Under the pieces are notes generated by a model. That model worked only from the letters and a program-made list of their open reading frames with translations, did not search any database and was not told the origin of the DNA. From CAZPNX01 sp964518765 (GTDB lineage Bacteria; Edwardsbacteria; AC1; EtOH8): a stretch of 64,000 nt of DNA. Made by a program: the position numbers and the translations under genes. The stretch covers positions 19,898 to 83,897 of the forward strand of contig CAZFJC010000013.1 of the NCBI GenBank assembly GCA_964518765.1. The letters run 5' to 3'. Positions 44,849 through 52,540 of the stretch are shown one piece after another (the stretch's first letter is position 1; each line of letters opens with the position of its first letter).

Positions 44849-46213
44849 TTAAGGCGGCCCTCCCAGAGGAATGAATTCCGGCCTTTTCCAAAACATTTTT
44901 TTCTGGTCTTCGGAGAAATCCCGACAGAATTCCTCTGCCAGTCTCCTGGCCTCGGAGAGCCAGGAACGGCCCGTATCCTGGCCACCCCGGCCGGACTCCA
45001 CAAACCCCAACAGCATCAGGGCCCTTATTCGTAGCTCGGGTATTGTAATGAACTCCTCGTCGTCGATGATGATGGGCTCGGACACCAGCCTGTCCAGTAT
45101 GCGAGCGGCCTCGTCTCGTCCTCGATCACTTCCCTCCTCGGCCGACATCCGGGCCGTAACCAACAGGTGCCAGGGCGAGGGATCTTGGTCTCTCTCGTTG
45201 TCCAAGATCCTCGCCTGATCCAGCTTTTCCCTGGCCTGGCCCCACTTCTTGTCGTCACACAGCAGGTCCGCCATGTCGGTCAGGATGCTCGACTCCCGGT
45301 CGTGGAACCTCAGCCTTCTGGCAGCGTCCAGGGCCTGGCGGTACTCGGCCATGGCGCTGACCATCGAACCCCGGGCCCGATAGATCCTCCCCAGGCCGGC
45401 GTGGTTGAAGACGAAGCCCAGGTAGTTGCCGGCCTGCACCGACATCGACAGGGAATCGGTGTGGCACCTCCAAGCGGCGTCAAAATCCCCCAGGATGAAC
45501 TGCAGCTCGCCGAGGTTTTTCAGCGAGATCGATTTCCTGAAGACGTTGCCCGTCCTATCGGCTATCTCCAGGGATTTGGCCAGCTGGTCCCGGGCCCTCA
45601 CGATCTCGCCCTTGGTCTGCATCACGCTGGCAATCTTGTTGTAGGCCGCCGCCAGTAATTGCTCATCCCCGATCTCGAGGCGGATGGCTATCTCTCTCTC
45701 CAGCCGCGAAACCGCTGCGTCGTAATTTCCGGCGGCCGATTCTATCAGGGAGAAAAGATGGTGGCATTCGGCCTTGGCTGGTTGGTGTCCTCGGTCCCTG
45801 GAGTTGCCGGACAAAGCGAGCTCGGCGTTCTCGGCCAAGCCCCTGGCCTTCTCCAGATAGCCCTGGCGGTACTGCATCCAGGCCAGGTCATGGTACACCC
45901 GGCTCAGGTCGAGAGGATCGGGTTTGTCTCCCAGCTGATCGAGCGATTCTTTAAGAAAATAGCCTGCCTTATGGTAGTCGTAAAGGCGGAGAAATGCCCG
46001 TCCGGCCCTTTGGTTGGCTCGGGCCTTCTCCTGACGGCTCAAGGCCAGCGGAAAGATCAGGCCGGCCGCCTCTGCGGCCTCCAGGAACTTCCCGCCAGCC
46101 AGCAGAAGATCCACCCACTCCAGCCCCAGCCGGAACTTACCTCCCCGGTCCTGGCAGCTGGAGAATCGGGTGTGGGCCTCCTCCAAATTTTTGATAAAGT
46201 CGAAGTTAGACAC
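44849..46213 (-). CDS. TPR-repeat protein (PIxIDDE paralogue family)
   Basis: The 454-residue protein is made of TPR helices such as KNLGELQFILGDFDAAWRCH. It ends with SEPIIIDDEEFITIPELRIR followed by a helix and FWKRPEFIPLGGPP. The layout matches the protein at 13440-14825 and the partial one at 1-624, so the family has at least three members in this window. Translation appears to start at GTG (46213) without a clear ribosome-binding site. The gene stands alone between terminators. No enzymatic motif is visible. Confidence 0.88.
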   Translation of the reverse strand: MSNFDFIKNLEEAHTRFSSCQDRGGKFRLGLEWVDLLLAGGKFLEAAEAAGLIFPLALSRQEKARANQRAGRAFLRLYDYHKAGYFLKESLDQLGDKPDPLDLSRVYHDLAWMQYRQGYLEKARGLAENAELALSGNSRDRGHQPAKAECHHLFSLIESAAGNYDAAVSRLEREIAIRLEIGDEQLLAAAYNKIASVMQTKGEIVRARDQLAKSLEIADRTGNVFRKSISLKNLGELQFILGDFDAAWRCHTDSLSMSVQAGNYLGFVFNHAGLGRIYRARGSMVSAMAEYRQALDAARRLRFHDRESSILTDMADLLCDDKKWGQAREKLDQARILDNERDQDPSPWHLLVTARMSAEEGSDRGRDEAARILDRLVSEPIIIDDEEFITIPELRIRALMLLGFVESGRGGQDTGRSWLSEARRLAEEFCRDFSEDQKKMFWKRPEFIPLGGPP

Positions 46214-46291
46214 GCTCTAGCGTTTATGATACCTTTTTTCTTACCTTTTGTAAAGATCCTGAAGGCTTTTCACGCTATCATGACACATATA

Positions 46292-46323
46292 AAAGAGGCC
46301 CGGACTTTTAGCCGGGCCTCTTT
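46292..46323. terminator. Terminator after the second gdhA
   Basis: A 12-bp inverted repeat (46292-46303 with 46312-46323) has an 8-base loop and T-rich flanks (TCTTTTATATG on the minus strand). It ends the leftward gdhA transcript. Confidence 0.75.
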
Positions 46324-46337
46324 ATAAAGGGAAAGCC

Positions 46338-47696
46338 TCAAACGATCCCCTGGGCCAGCATGGCCTTGGCCACCTTGATGAAGCCGCCAATGTTGGCGCC
46401 GGTCAGGTAGTCACCCTTCCGGCCGTAGGTCTCCGAGGCATCAAGGCAGGTCTTGTGGATGGCCTTCATGATCCTCTGCAGCCTCTGATCGACCTCCTCG
46501 CGGCTCCAGTACCAGCGCGAGCTCTGCTGGGACATCTCCAGCCCCGAGGTGGCCACGCCGCCGGCGTTGGCCGCCTTGGCCGGGCCGTAGAGCACGTTGT
46601 TCTCCTGATATACCTTGATGGCCGCCAGGTTGGAAGGCATGTTGGCCCCCTCGCTCACCATAAAGCAGCCGTTCTTGACCATGGCCTGGGCGTGCTCCTC
46701 GTTGATCTCGTTCTGGGTAGCCGAGGGGAAGGCGCAATCGTGCTTTAGGCCCTGCTCCTTGACTACGTCCCAGATGCTCTTTCCCTCGTAATACTTGGCG
46801 CCCTTGTATTTCTCGACGTACTCCTTGGCACGGCCCCGCCGCACGTTCTCGATCTCCATCAGATGCTTCAACTTTTCGGCGTCAATGCCCTCCTCGTCTA
46901 CCACCGTCCCGGCCGAGTCGCAGAAGGAGATTACCTTGCCTCCTAGCTGGATGATCTTCTCGATGGTGTACTGGGAGACGTTGCCCTTGCCGGACACCAA
47001 GCAGGTCAGGCCCTTGTAGTCCTTACCCCGGGTGGCCAGCATCTCGGCCCCGAAGTACACCGCCCCGTAGCCGGTGGCCTCGGGCCGGATCAGCGAGCCG
47101 CCGTACTCCAGGGCCCGGCCGGTGAGAACGCCGGTGAACTCGTTGCGGATCTTCTTGTAGTATCCGTACATGAAGCCGATCTCCCGTCCGCCCACCCCGA
47201 TGTCGCCGGCCGGTACGTCGGTATCGGCCCCGATGTGGCGGAACAGCTCCCGCATGAAGGCGTGGCAGAACTTCATGACCTCGTTGTCGCTCTTGCCCTT
47301 GGGGTCGAAGTCCGAGCCGCCCTTGCCGCCGCCCATGGCTAGCGTCGTCAGGCTGTTCTTGAAAATCTGCTCGAAGCCCAGAAACTTGATGATGCCCAGG
47401 TTGACCGAGGGATGGAAGCGCAGCCCTCCCTTGTAGGGCCCAATGGCGTTATTGAACTGGACCCGGAAACCCTTGTTGACCTGGACCTCGCCCTTGTCGT
47501 CCACCCAGGGCACTCTGAAAATGATGGCCCGGTCGGGCTCGCAGATCCTCTCGTAGATCTTGGCTTTGACGAACTCGGGATGCTTGGAAACTGTAGGCTC
47601 CAGAGTCTTCATCACCTCCTCCACCGCCTGGTGAAACTCCGGCTCGCCCGGATTCTTGGCCTTTACCTTAGCAATGACCTCATCGATGTGGCTCAT
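46338..47696 (-). CDS. gdhA: Glutamate dehydrogenase, second copy (NADP-type layout)
   Basis: The 452-residue protein has the hexameric NADP-type GDH pattern. EVQVNKGFRVQFNNAIGPYK precedes the catalytic Lys in AMGGGKGGSDFDPKGK. PAGDIGVGGREIGFMYGYYK, GKGNVSQYTIEKIIQLGG and SEGANMPSNLAAI follow. It is longer than the copy at 36974 and differs across the substrate domain, so the two are unlikely to be recent duplicates. AAGGAG precedes the ATG. The NADP type usually favours glutamate synthesis. The terminator at 46292-46323 follows. Confidence 0.97.
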   Translation of the reverse strand: MSHIDEVIAKVKAKNPGEPEFHQAVEEVMKTLEPTVSKHPEFVKAKIYERICEPDRAIIFRVPWVDDKGEVQVNKGFRVQFNNAIGPYKGGLRFHPSVNLGIIKFLGFEQIFKNSLTTLAMGGGKGGSDFDPKGKSDNEVMKFCHAFMRELFRHIGADTDVPAGDIGVGGREIGFMYGYYKKIRNEFTGVLTGRALEYGGSLIRPEATGYGAVYFGAEMLATRGKDYKGLTCLVSGKGNVSQYTIEKIIQLGGKVISFCDSAGTVVDEEGIDAEKLKHLMEIENVRRGRAKEYVEKYKGAKYYEGKSIWDVVKEQGLKHDCAFPSATQNEINEEHAQAMVKNGCFMVSEGANMPSNLAAIKVYQENNVLYGPAKAANAGGVATSGLEMSQQSSRWYWSREEVDQRLQRIMKAIHKTCLDASETYGRKGDYLTGANIGGFIKVAKAMLAQGIV

Positions 47697-47847
47697 GTGA
47701 TCTCCTTGTGAAAGTTGTTGTCTATATAATGCCCGGTTGGCTTCAAAAATATGAATTTTAAAAATACTTTATTTACCGTCCTTTGGCAATAAGGATATCC
47801 CTGAATATCGCATTCCAAATACCTTAGTTTGCTGATCGGCCGTTTAC

Positions 47848-48495
47848 CTAAAGGGTGGTGATGCCTTCACGCACCGCATACTTCGTCAGCCCCGCTAAAC
47901 TGTGGATGCCGAGCTTGTCCATGATCTGCTTGCGGTGGGTCTCGATGGTCTTGACGCTCAGGTCCAGCTGGCCAGCGATCTGCTTGGTGCTTTTACCCTC
48001 GGCCAGCTGCTGCAGGACCTCCCGCTCCCGGTTGGATAGCCTGGAGAATGCCGACGTCCGGCCGCCCGGGGCGCTCCTAACGTAATCTTTAATGATGACG
48101 TCGGCAATACGGCTGCTAAGGAATGTCTGCCCCTTGGTTACCGTGTGGATGGCCTGGACCAGCTCGTCGAAGGCCGACTCCTTGAGTATGTAACCCAGCG
48201 CCCCACTGCGCAGCATCTCCACCACGTAGCGCCGGTCGGCGTACATTGACAGCCCGATGATCCTGGCCCCCGGCCTGGCCGCCAGGATCTTCCTGGCGGA
48301 CTCCACCCCGTTGAGGCCCGGCATGGAGACGTCGATGATGGCCACGTCGGGACCGTGCTCCTTGGCCAGGCGGACCGCCGCCAGGCCGTCCTCGGCCTCG
48401 GCCACCACCCTCATCCCCGGCTGCCTCTCCAGCAGCATCCTCAGGCCCTGTCTCACCATCCGGTGGTCGTCGGCCAAGAGGATCTTGATGGTCAT
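47848..48495 (-). CDS. NarL/FixJ-type response regulator, second pair
   Basis: The 215-residue protein has a receiver (LLADDHRMVRQG, Asp in AIIDVSMPGLNG, Lys in YILKESAFD) and a LuxR-type HTH (LSNREREVLQQLAEGKSTKQ, then SVKTIETHRKQIMDKLG). Its ATG overlaps the kinase stop codon (ATGA), so the two are translationally coupled. It should activate or repress genes in answer to the partner kinase. Confidence 0.96.
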   Translation of the reverse strand: MTIKILLADDHRMVRQGLRMLLERQPGMRVVAEAEDGLAAVRLAKEHGPDVAIIDVSMPGLNGVESARKILAARPGARIIGLSMYADRRYVVEMLRSGALGYILKESAFDELVQAIHTVTKGQTFLSSRIADVIIKDYVRSAPGGRTSAFSRLSNREREVLQQLAEGKSTKQIAGQLDLSVKTIETHRKQIMDKLGIHSLAGLTKYAVREGITTL

Positions 48496-49727
48496 GTCTC
48501 GCCCTCCTTAACAACTGGAACTTCGATGATGACCCGGGTCCCCCGGCCCTCGGAGCTTTCGACCTCTAAGCGGCCGGAGAAGTAATGCAGCTTTTCCCTG
48601 GTGCCAAAAAGCCCGTAGCCGCGGGTGGCTGACGCTTTGCGCTCGGCGGAGGCAGCGTCGAAACCTCGGCCGTCGTCCTCCACCGTGATCCTCACCACCT
48701 GCCCCTGCGAAGCAAGGGACACCTCGGCCCTGGTGGCCGATGCGTGCTTGACCACGTTGAAAAGAAGCTCGCGGACGGCCATGTAGAGCACGAACAGCAG
48801 CTTCCGGTCCATGCCCAAGGGCAGCGTCCCGCCCCGTACCGCCACCTCCAGCCCGTGTTTCTCGCGGAAATGGTCGGCCAGCCACTCCAAGGCCGGCGCC
48901 AGCCCCAGCTCATAGAGGACCGGAGGCATGACCTCGAAATTCAGGTCGCGGGTGTAGTTGATGGTCCGGTCCAGCAGGCCGCCGATTTCCTCCAGCGACT
49001 TCGCGGTGCCAGCGTCCGGCGCTGTTGCCTTGAGCTGTGAGATCTTAAGTTTGATCATCATCAGGTTCTGGCCGATGTGATCGTGAAGGTCGGCGGCGAT
49101 CTCCCTCCTCTCCTGCTCCTCGAACATGGCCAGCTGTAGCGCCAGCAGCTTTAGCCTCGCCTGGTACCTCCTGATCTGCCTTTCATTGCGGCCGCGCTCG
49201 GCGATCTCGGCCCTCAGCGACCAGTTGAGTTTCCTCAGCTGTCTGGTGCGGTTGGCCACCCTTTGCTGCAGGTCGGCCTTGGCGGCCAGCAGTCGCTGCT
49301 CCACCCTGTTCCTGGCGAAATATGACTGCAGCAGGCCGGAGACCGAGCTCAGCAGCCTTGTCTCTTCCGGCAGGAAGGCCCTTCCAGGCCCCGGCGGCCT
49401 TCTCCGGTAGCATACCTCCAATATCCCCCGACCTCCGCCTTTTACGGAAAACCGCGCCGCTTGGCGCCAAGGCGTCCGCTTATAGCCCTGAGTGGTATAG
49501 GAACTTCCATCGAAATCTATGCGCAGACAGATCATATCGGGGTACTGCCAGGCTTTGGGGAGAAGCCTCAGAAGCCGCTTCATGGTCTCGGACGTTGGCC
49601 GGCCCGGACTCTGCAGCAGACGGGCGGAGCGGTGGAGGGCGTCCAGCTCCTTGATCCTCTCCCGCAGTTGCCAGGTCAGCCGCTGGCTTGGCGTCAGCCG
49701 CTGCTCTTTTGACCTAGCTCCCGGCAT
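48492..49727 (-). CDS. NarX-type histidine kinase with GAF-like N-terminus
   Basis: The 411-residue protein has a GAF-like N-terminal domain (WQYPDMICLRIDFDGSSYTT) followed by a coiled-coil linker. A HisKA_3 domain (REIAADLHDHIGQNLMMIK) and an HATPase_c domain (AVRELLFNVVKHASA, VEDDGRGFDAA, GYGLFGTREKL) complete it. It has no membrane helix. The start MPGARSKEQRL at 49727 has AAGGATG upstream, and a longer frame exists further upstream. It is the cognate partner of the regulator at 47848-48495 by overlap. The signal it senses is unknown. Confidence 0.93.
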   Translation of the reverse strand: MPGARSKEQRLTPSQRLTWQLRERIKELDALHRSARLLQSPGRPTSETMKRLLRLLPKAWQYPDMICLRIDFDGSSYTTQGYKRTPWRQAARFSVKGGGRGILEVCYRRRPPGPGRAFLPEETRLLSSVSGLLQSYFARNRVEQRLLAAKADLQQRVANRTRQLRKLNWSLRAEIAERGRNERQIRRYQARLKLLALQLAMFEEQERREIAADLHDHIGQNLMMIKLKISQLKATAPDAGTAKSLEEIGGLLDRTINYTRDLNFEVMPPVLYELGLAPALEWLADHFREKHGLEVAVRGGTLPLGMDRKLLFVLYMAVRELLFNVVKHASATRAEVSLASQGQVVRITVEDDGRGFDAASAERKASATRGYGLFGTREKLHYFSGRLEVESSEGRGTRVIIEVPVVKEGET

Positions 49728-49847
49728 AACATCCTTGTTTTTCCAAAAGCGGTGGCTTGTCCCAAATAAAATGGCGGCATCTCCGATGCCGCTCATTCCC
49801 GGCGCTAAAGCCGAAGTCGCCCATCCTCAGCCGCTCCGGTTCCCCGG

Positions 49848-50699
49848 CTACTCCTCGACCGGCTGGAAGGGTTTCACTTCGAACTTTAGGGTGACCGTGC
49901 CTCTCTTTGCCGCCTGGCCAAGGTGCCTGCTGATTATGTCGTAGGTGCCGCTTTTTGGCCCATCCAGGGCGCAGCTGCCGAGGTATTCGTCCTTGACCAG
50001 ATCGCGGTCGAAGAAGCTCAACTTAATCTTCTCCCCCCGATACTTGACGGTGAAGGTCTCGTTCCATGATGGATTGGCGCTGTTCTGCCTGAAGCCGGTG
50101 GTGCCCACGATCTCGTCGCCCACCTGGACGGTGGCATAGACGTCCGGGGTGCTCATGGCGTCCCTGCCGGAGAGGTTGGCCCCGCCGACCACGGTGATCT
50201 TCAGCTCCGAAAGCCCCTTGTTGGTCCCGGAGGCCGTGGCCACCAGGTCTTGGGCGATGGAGACGATGTTCCTCTCGAAATCCCTCCTGGCTCCCTCGGC
50301 TCCGGCGTCCACCGAATATGACTTGGCGAAAAGCATCCTGCCGCTTTTAACGTCGACCATCCTCAGCCAGAAGCTCAGCTTCTGCCCGCTGTCAGACATC
50401 CTTCCCCAGACAACGGCCCCAGCCCTGACCAGCTTGCCGGCGGCCATGGCTCCCTCCCTGTCGGCGATCGAGGCCGCCTGGCCCTTCTTCAGGGCCTCGG
50501 CCAGCTCGCTGGCGCTCACCAGCGCCACGTTCTTGGCTCTTTTCAACTCTCCTGCCAGATAGTTTCCCAGGGCCGTTTGGGTCTGGGCCAGGGACTGCCC
50601 TTCGGCCTGTATCTGATCCAAAGCGACCCGGATCCTCTGGGCATGCGCCAAGCCGGCAGACAGCGCTAGGCAAACGAGTATCACCAAGATTTTCTTCAT
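49848..50699 (-). CDS. Secreted CsgG/LpoB-like protein with C-terminal C2 domain
   Basis: The 283-residue exported protein has a signal peptide (MKKILVILVCLALSAGLAHA). Residues about 25-155 resemble CsgG/LpoB-like assembly proteins, with NVALVSASELAEALKKGQAA, AVVWGRMSDSGQKLSFWL and RMLFAKSYSVDAG. Residues about 165-250 read as a C2 domain: LKITVVGGANLSGRDAMSTP, NPSWNETFTV and LSFFDRDLVKDEYLG, with the Asp positions of calcium loops. C2 domains bind membranes or calcium in eukaryotes and are uncommon in bacteria. The pairing suggests envelope association. The start is set at MKKILVI, behind GGAG at an unusually long distance. Confidence 0.8.
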   Translation of the reverse strand: MKKILVILVCLALSAGLAHAQRIRVALDQIQAEGQSLAQTQTALGNYLAGELKRAKNVALVSASELAEALKKGQAASIADREGAMAAGKLVRAGAVVWGRMSDSGQKLSFWLRMVDVKSGRMLFAKSYSVDAGAEGARRDFERNIVSIAQDLVATASGTNKGLSELKITVVGGANLSGRDAMSTPDVYATVQVGDEIVGTTGFRQNSANPSWNETFTVKYRGEKIKLSFFDRDLVKDEYLGSCALDGPKSGTYDIISRHLGQAAKRGTVTLKFEVKPFQPVEE

Positions 50700-50781
50700 G
50701 GACTTGTCGGGCTCCTTGTCTAAAGGTTTATGATATGTTACCATCGGCCTTCTTTTTTGTCAATGGAGGGTCGCCCCGTTT

Positions 50782-52416
50782 TCAATACCTGGCCGCCACC
50801 GGCATCCTCCGGCCAGACCCGAAGGCCTTGCCGGTGACCTTGAGGCCCGGTGCCGCCTGCCTCCGCTTGTATTCGCTGGATTTGACCGCCCGCACCACCC
50901 ATTCCACCGTCCTCTTGCGGTACCCCCTTTTGACGATGGCCTCTGGGTCCATCCGTTCCTCTATGTAAAGCTGGAGGATGCCATCTAAGATCGGGTAGGG
51001 CGGCAGGGTGTCTTGGTCGCGTTGATTGGGTTTAAGCTCGGCCGAGGGGGATTTTCTAATTATATTTTCCGGGATGGCCTGCTTTTTTCTGTTGATAAAT
51101 TTGGCTAAGCGATAGACCATGGTCTTGGGCACGTCCGAGATCACGGCCAGGCCTCCGCTCATATCTCCGTAGAGGGTGCAGTAGCCCACCGCCAGCTCGC
51201 TCTTATTCCCGGTGGAAAGCACCAGATGACCGAGCTTGTTGGAGAAGGCCATTAGAATGTTGCCTCTTATCCTGGCTTGGATGTTCTCCTCGGCCAGCCC
51301 CGGCTTGGTCCCTTTGAAATGCGGTCTCAGGGAATCGAGATACCTCTGGTAGAGCCCGGCGATCGGCACCTTGCTAAACCCAATGCCCAAGTTGTCCGCC
51401 AGTCTTCGGGAATCCTCAACGCTTCCCCGGGAGGAGAAGGGCGAGGGCATGGTGACGCCCAACACATTCTCCGGCCCCAGGGCCTCGGCGGCGATGCAGG
51501 CCACCAGGGCCGAGTCGATGCCGCCGGAGAGGCCCAGCACCGCCTTCCTGAAACCGCATTTGGCGAAGTAGTCTTTTACCCCCAGAACCAGGGCTTGGTA
51601 TATCGACTCCACTTGGTCCAGCGGAACAAATTCCATGTCCCCCCGGCCATTTGTTTCCACTGTCCGAATCCCCTCGGCGAAGGGGGCCAGGAGCGTCGCC
51701 AGCCTACCTCCGGAGTCGACCGCCAAGCTGCGCCCGTCGAATACCAACTCGTCGTTCCCGCCCACCTGGTTGACCATTACCGCGGGTAGGCGGTGCTTTT
51801 TGGCGTGGCGGGCCATAAGCTCGAAGCGGGTTTTATCCTTGCCGGCCTCGAACGGCGAAGCCGCCATATTGACCAGCAGCGTGGCCCCGGCTTTGGCCAG
51901 CTCCTCCACCGGGTCCCGCCGATAGCGCCGGCCCCCGGGCCAGAGCTCTGGATCGTTCCAGGCGTCCTCGCAGACGGTGACCCCCAGCCTCTCCCCCCTG
52001 AAAGCAATGGGGCGGACCTTTGGTGCCGGAGCAAAATAGCGTGTCTCGTCGAAGACGTCGTAGCTGGGGAGCAGGCTTTTTCCCTGGCATCCGGCCAATT
52101 TCCCCCGAAACAGGAGAACGGCGGCGTTGGACAGCCAGCCCTGCTTCCCTGTGGCCAGCGGCGACCCGACTAAAAATCCGGTTTCAGGGTACGACCGCGT
52201 CATCTCGGCGGCCCTTCCCAGGGCCTCCTCCGCCCGGCGCACGAAACCAGGCTCCTCCAGCAGGTCACGGGGGGGGTAGCCGGTAAGGAAAAGTTCGGGG
52301 AAAACCAGCAGGTCCGGCCTGTCCCTGGCTGAGGCCTCGGCGGCTTTGCGGAGCTTGGCCAGGTTGCCCTCCAGGTCGCCGACCGTGGGGTTGAGCTGGC
52401 AGATGGTGACTCGCAT
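50782..52416 (-). CDS. nadE: Glutamine-hydrolysing NAD+ synthetase
   Basis: The 544-residue enzyme makes NAD from deamido-NAD. Residues 1-260 are the glutaminase (CN-hydrolase) domain, with LLVFPELFLTGYPPRDLLEE (Glu), QGKSLLPSYDVFDETRYF (Lys) and GVTVCEDAWNDPEL (Cys). Residues 265-544 are the synthetase, with the ATP-pyrophosphatase loop LGLSGGIDSALVA and STGNKSELAVGYCTLYGD. The ATG at 52416 follows a promoter -10 box by only nine bases with no ribosome-binding site, so the mRNA is nearly leaderless. Confidence 0.98.
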   Translation of the reverse strand: MRVTICQLNPTVGDLEGNLAKLRKAAEASARDRPDLLVFPELFLTGYPPRDLLEEPGFVRRAEEALGRAAEMTRSYPETGFLVGSPLATGKQGWLSNAAVLLFRGKLAGCQGKSLLPSYDVFDETRYFAPAPKVRPIAFRGERLGVTVCEDAWNDPELWPGGRRYRRDPVEELAKAGATLLVNMAASPFEAGKDKTRFELMARHAKKHRLPAVMVNQVGGNDELVFDGRSLAVDSGGRLATLLAPFAEGIRTVETNGRGDMEFVPLDQVESIYQALVLGVKDYFAKCGFRKAVLGLSGGIDSALVACIAAEALGPENVLGVTMPSPFSSRGSVEDSRRLADNLGIGFSKVPIAGLYQRYLDSLRPHFKGTKPGLAEENIQARIRGNILMAFSNKLGHLVLSTGNKSELAVGYCTLYGDMSGGLAVISDVPKTMVYRLAKFINRKKQAIPENIIRKSPSAELKPNQRDQDTLPPYPILDGILQLYIEERMDPEAIVKRGYRKRTVEWVVRAVKSSEYKRRQAAPGLKVTGKAFGSGRRMPVAARY

Positions 52417-52425
52417 TACTTAAGA

Positions 52426-52454
52426 AAGATACATTAAATCGTCCTTCAAGTCAA
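52426..52454 (-). promoter_or_regulatory. Promoter of nadE, near-leaderless
   Basis: On the minus strand, TTGACT (52449-52454) and TATCTT (52426-52431) are 17 bases apart. The ATG lies nine bases after the -10 box, so the leader would be two or three bases long. Confidence 0.55.
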
Positions 52455-52463
52455 GCCATGATG

Positions 52464-52490
52464 AAAGACCGGGGGCCTGCCCCGGTCTTT
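52464..52490 (-). terminator. Intrinsic terminator after the VWA gene
   Basis: An 11-bp inverted repeat (52464-52474 with 52480-52490) has an AAAGACC/GGTCTTT arm pair and a 5-base loop. It separates the VWA gene from nadE and would stop read-through into the nadE promoter. Confidence 0.75.
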
Positions 52491-52540
52491 CCCTTTGTCG
52501 ATTCGATCAATCCGCGCCAATCCATGTCCGGATGAAAACC

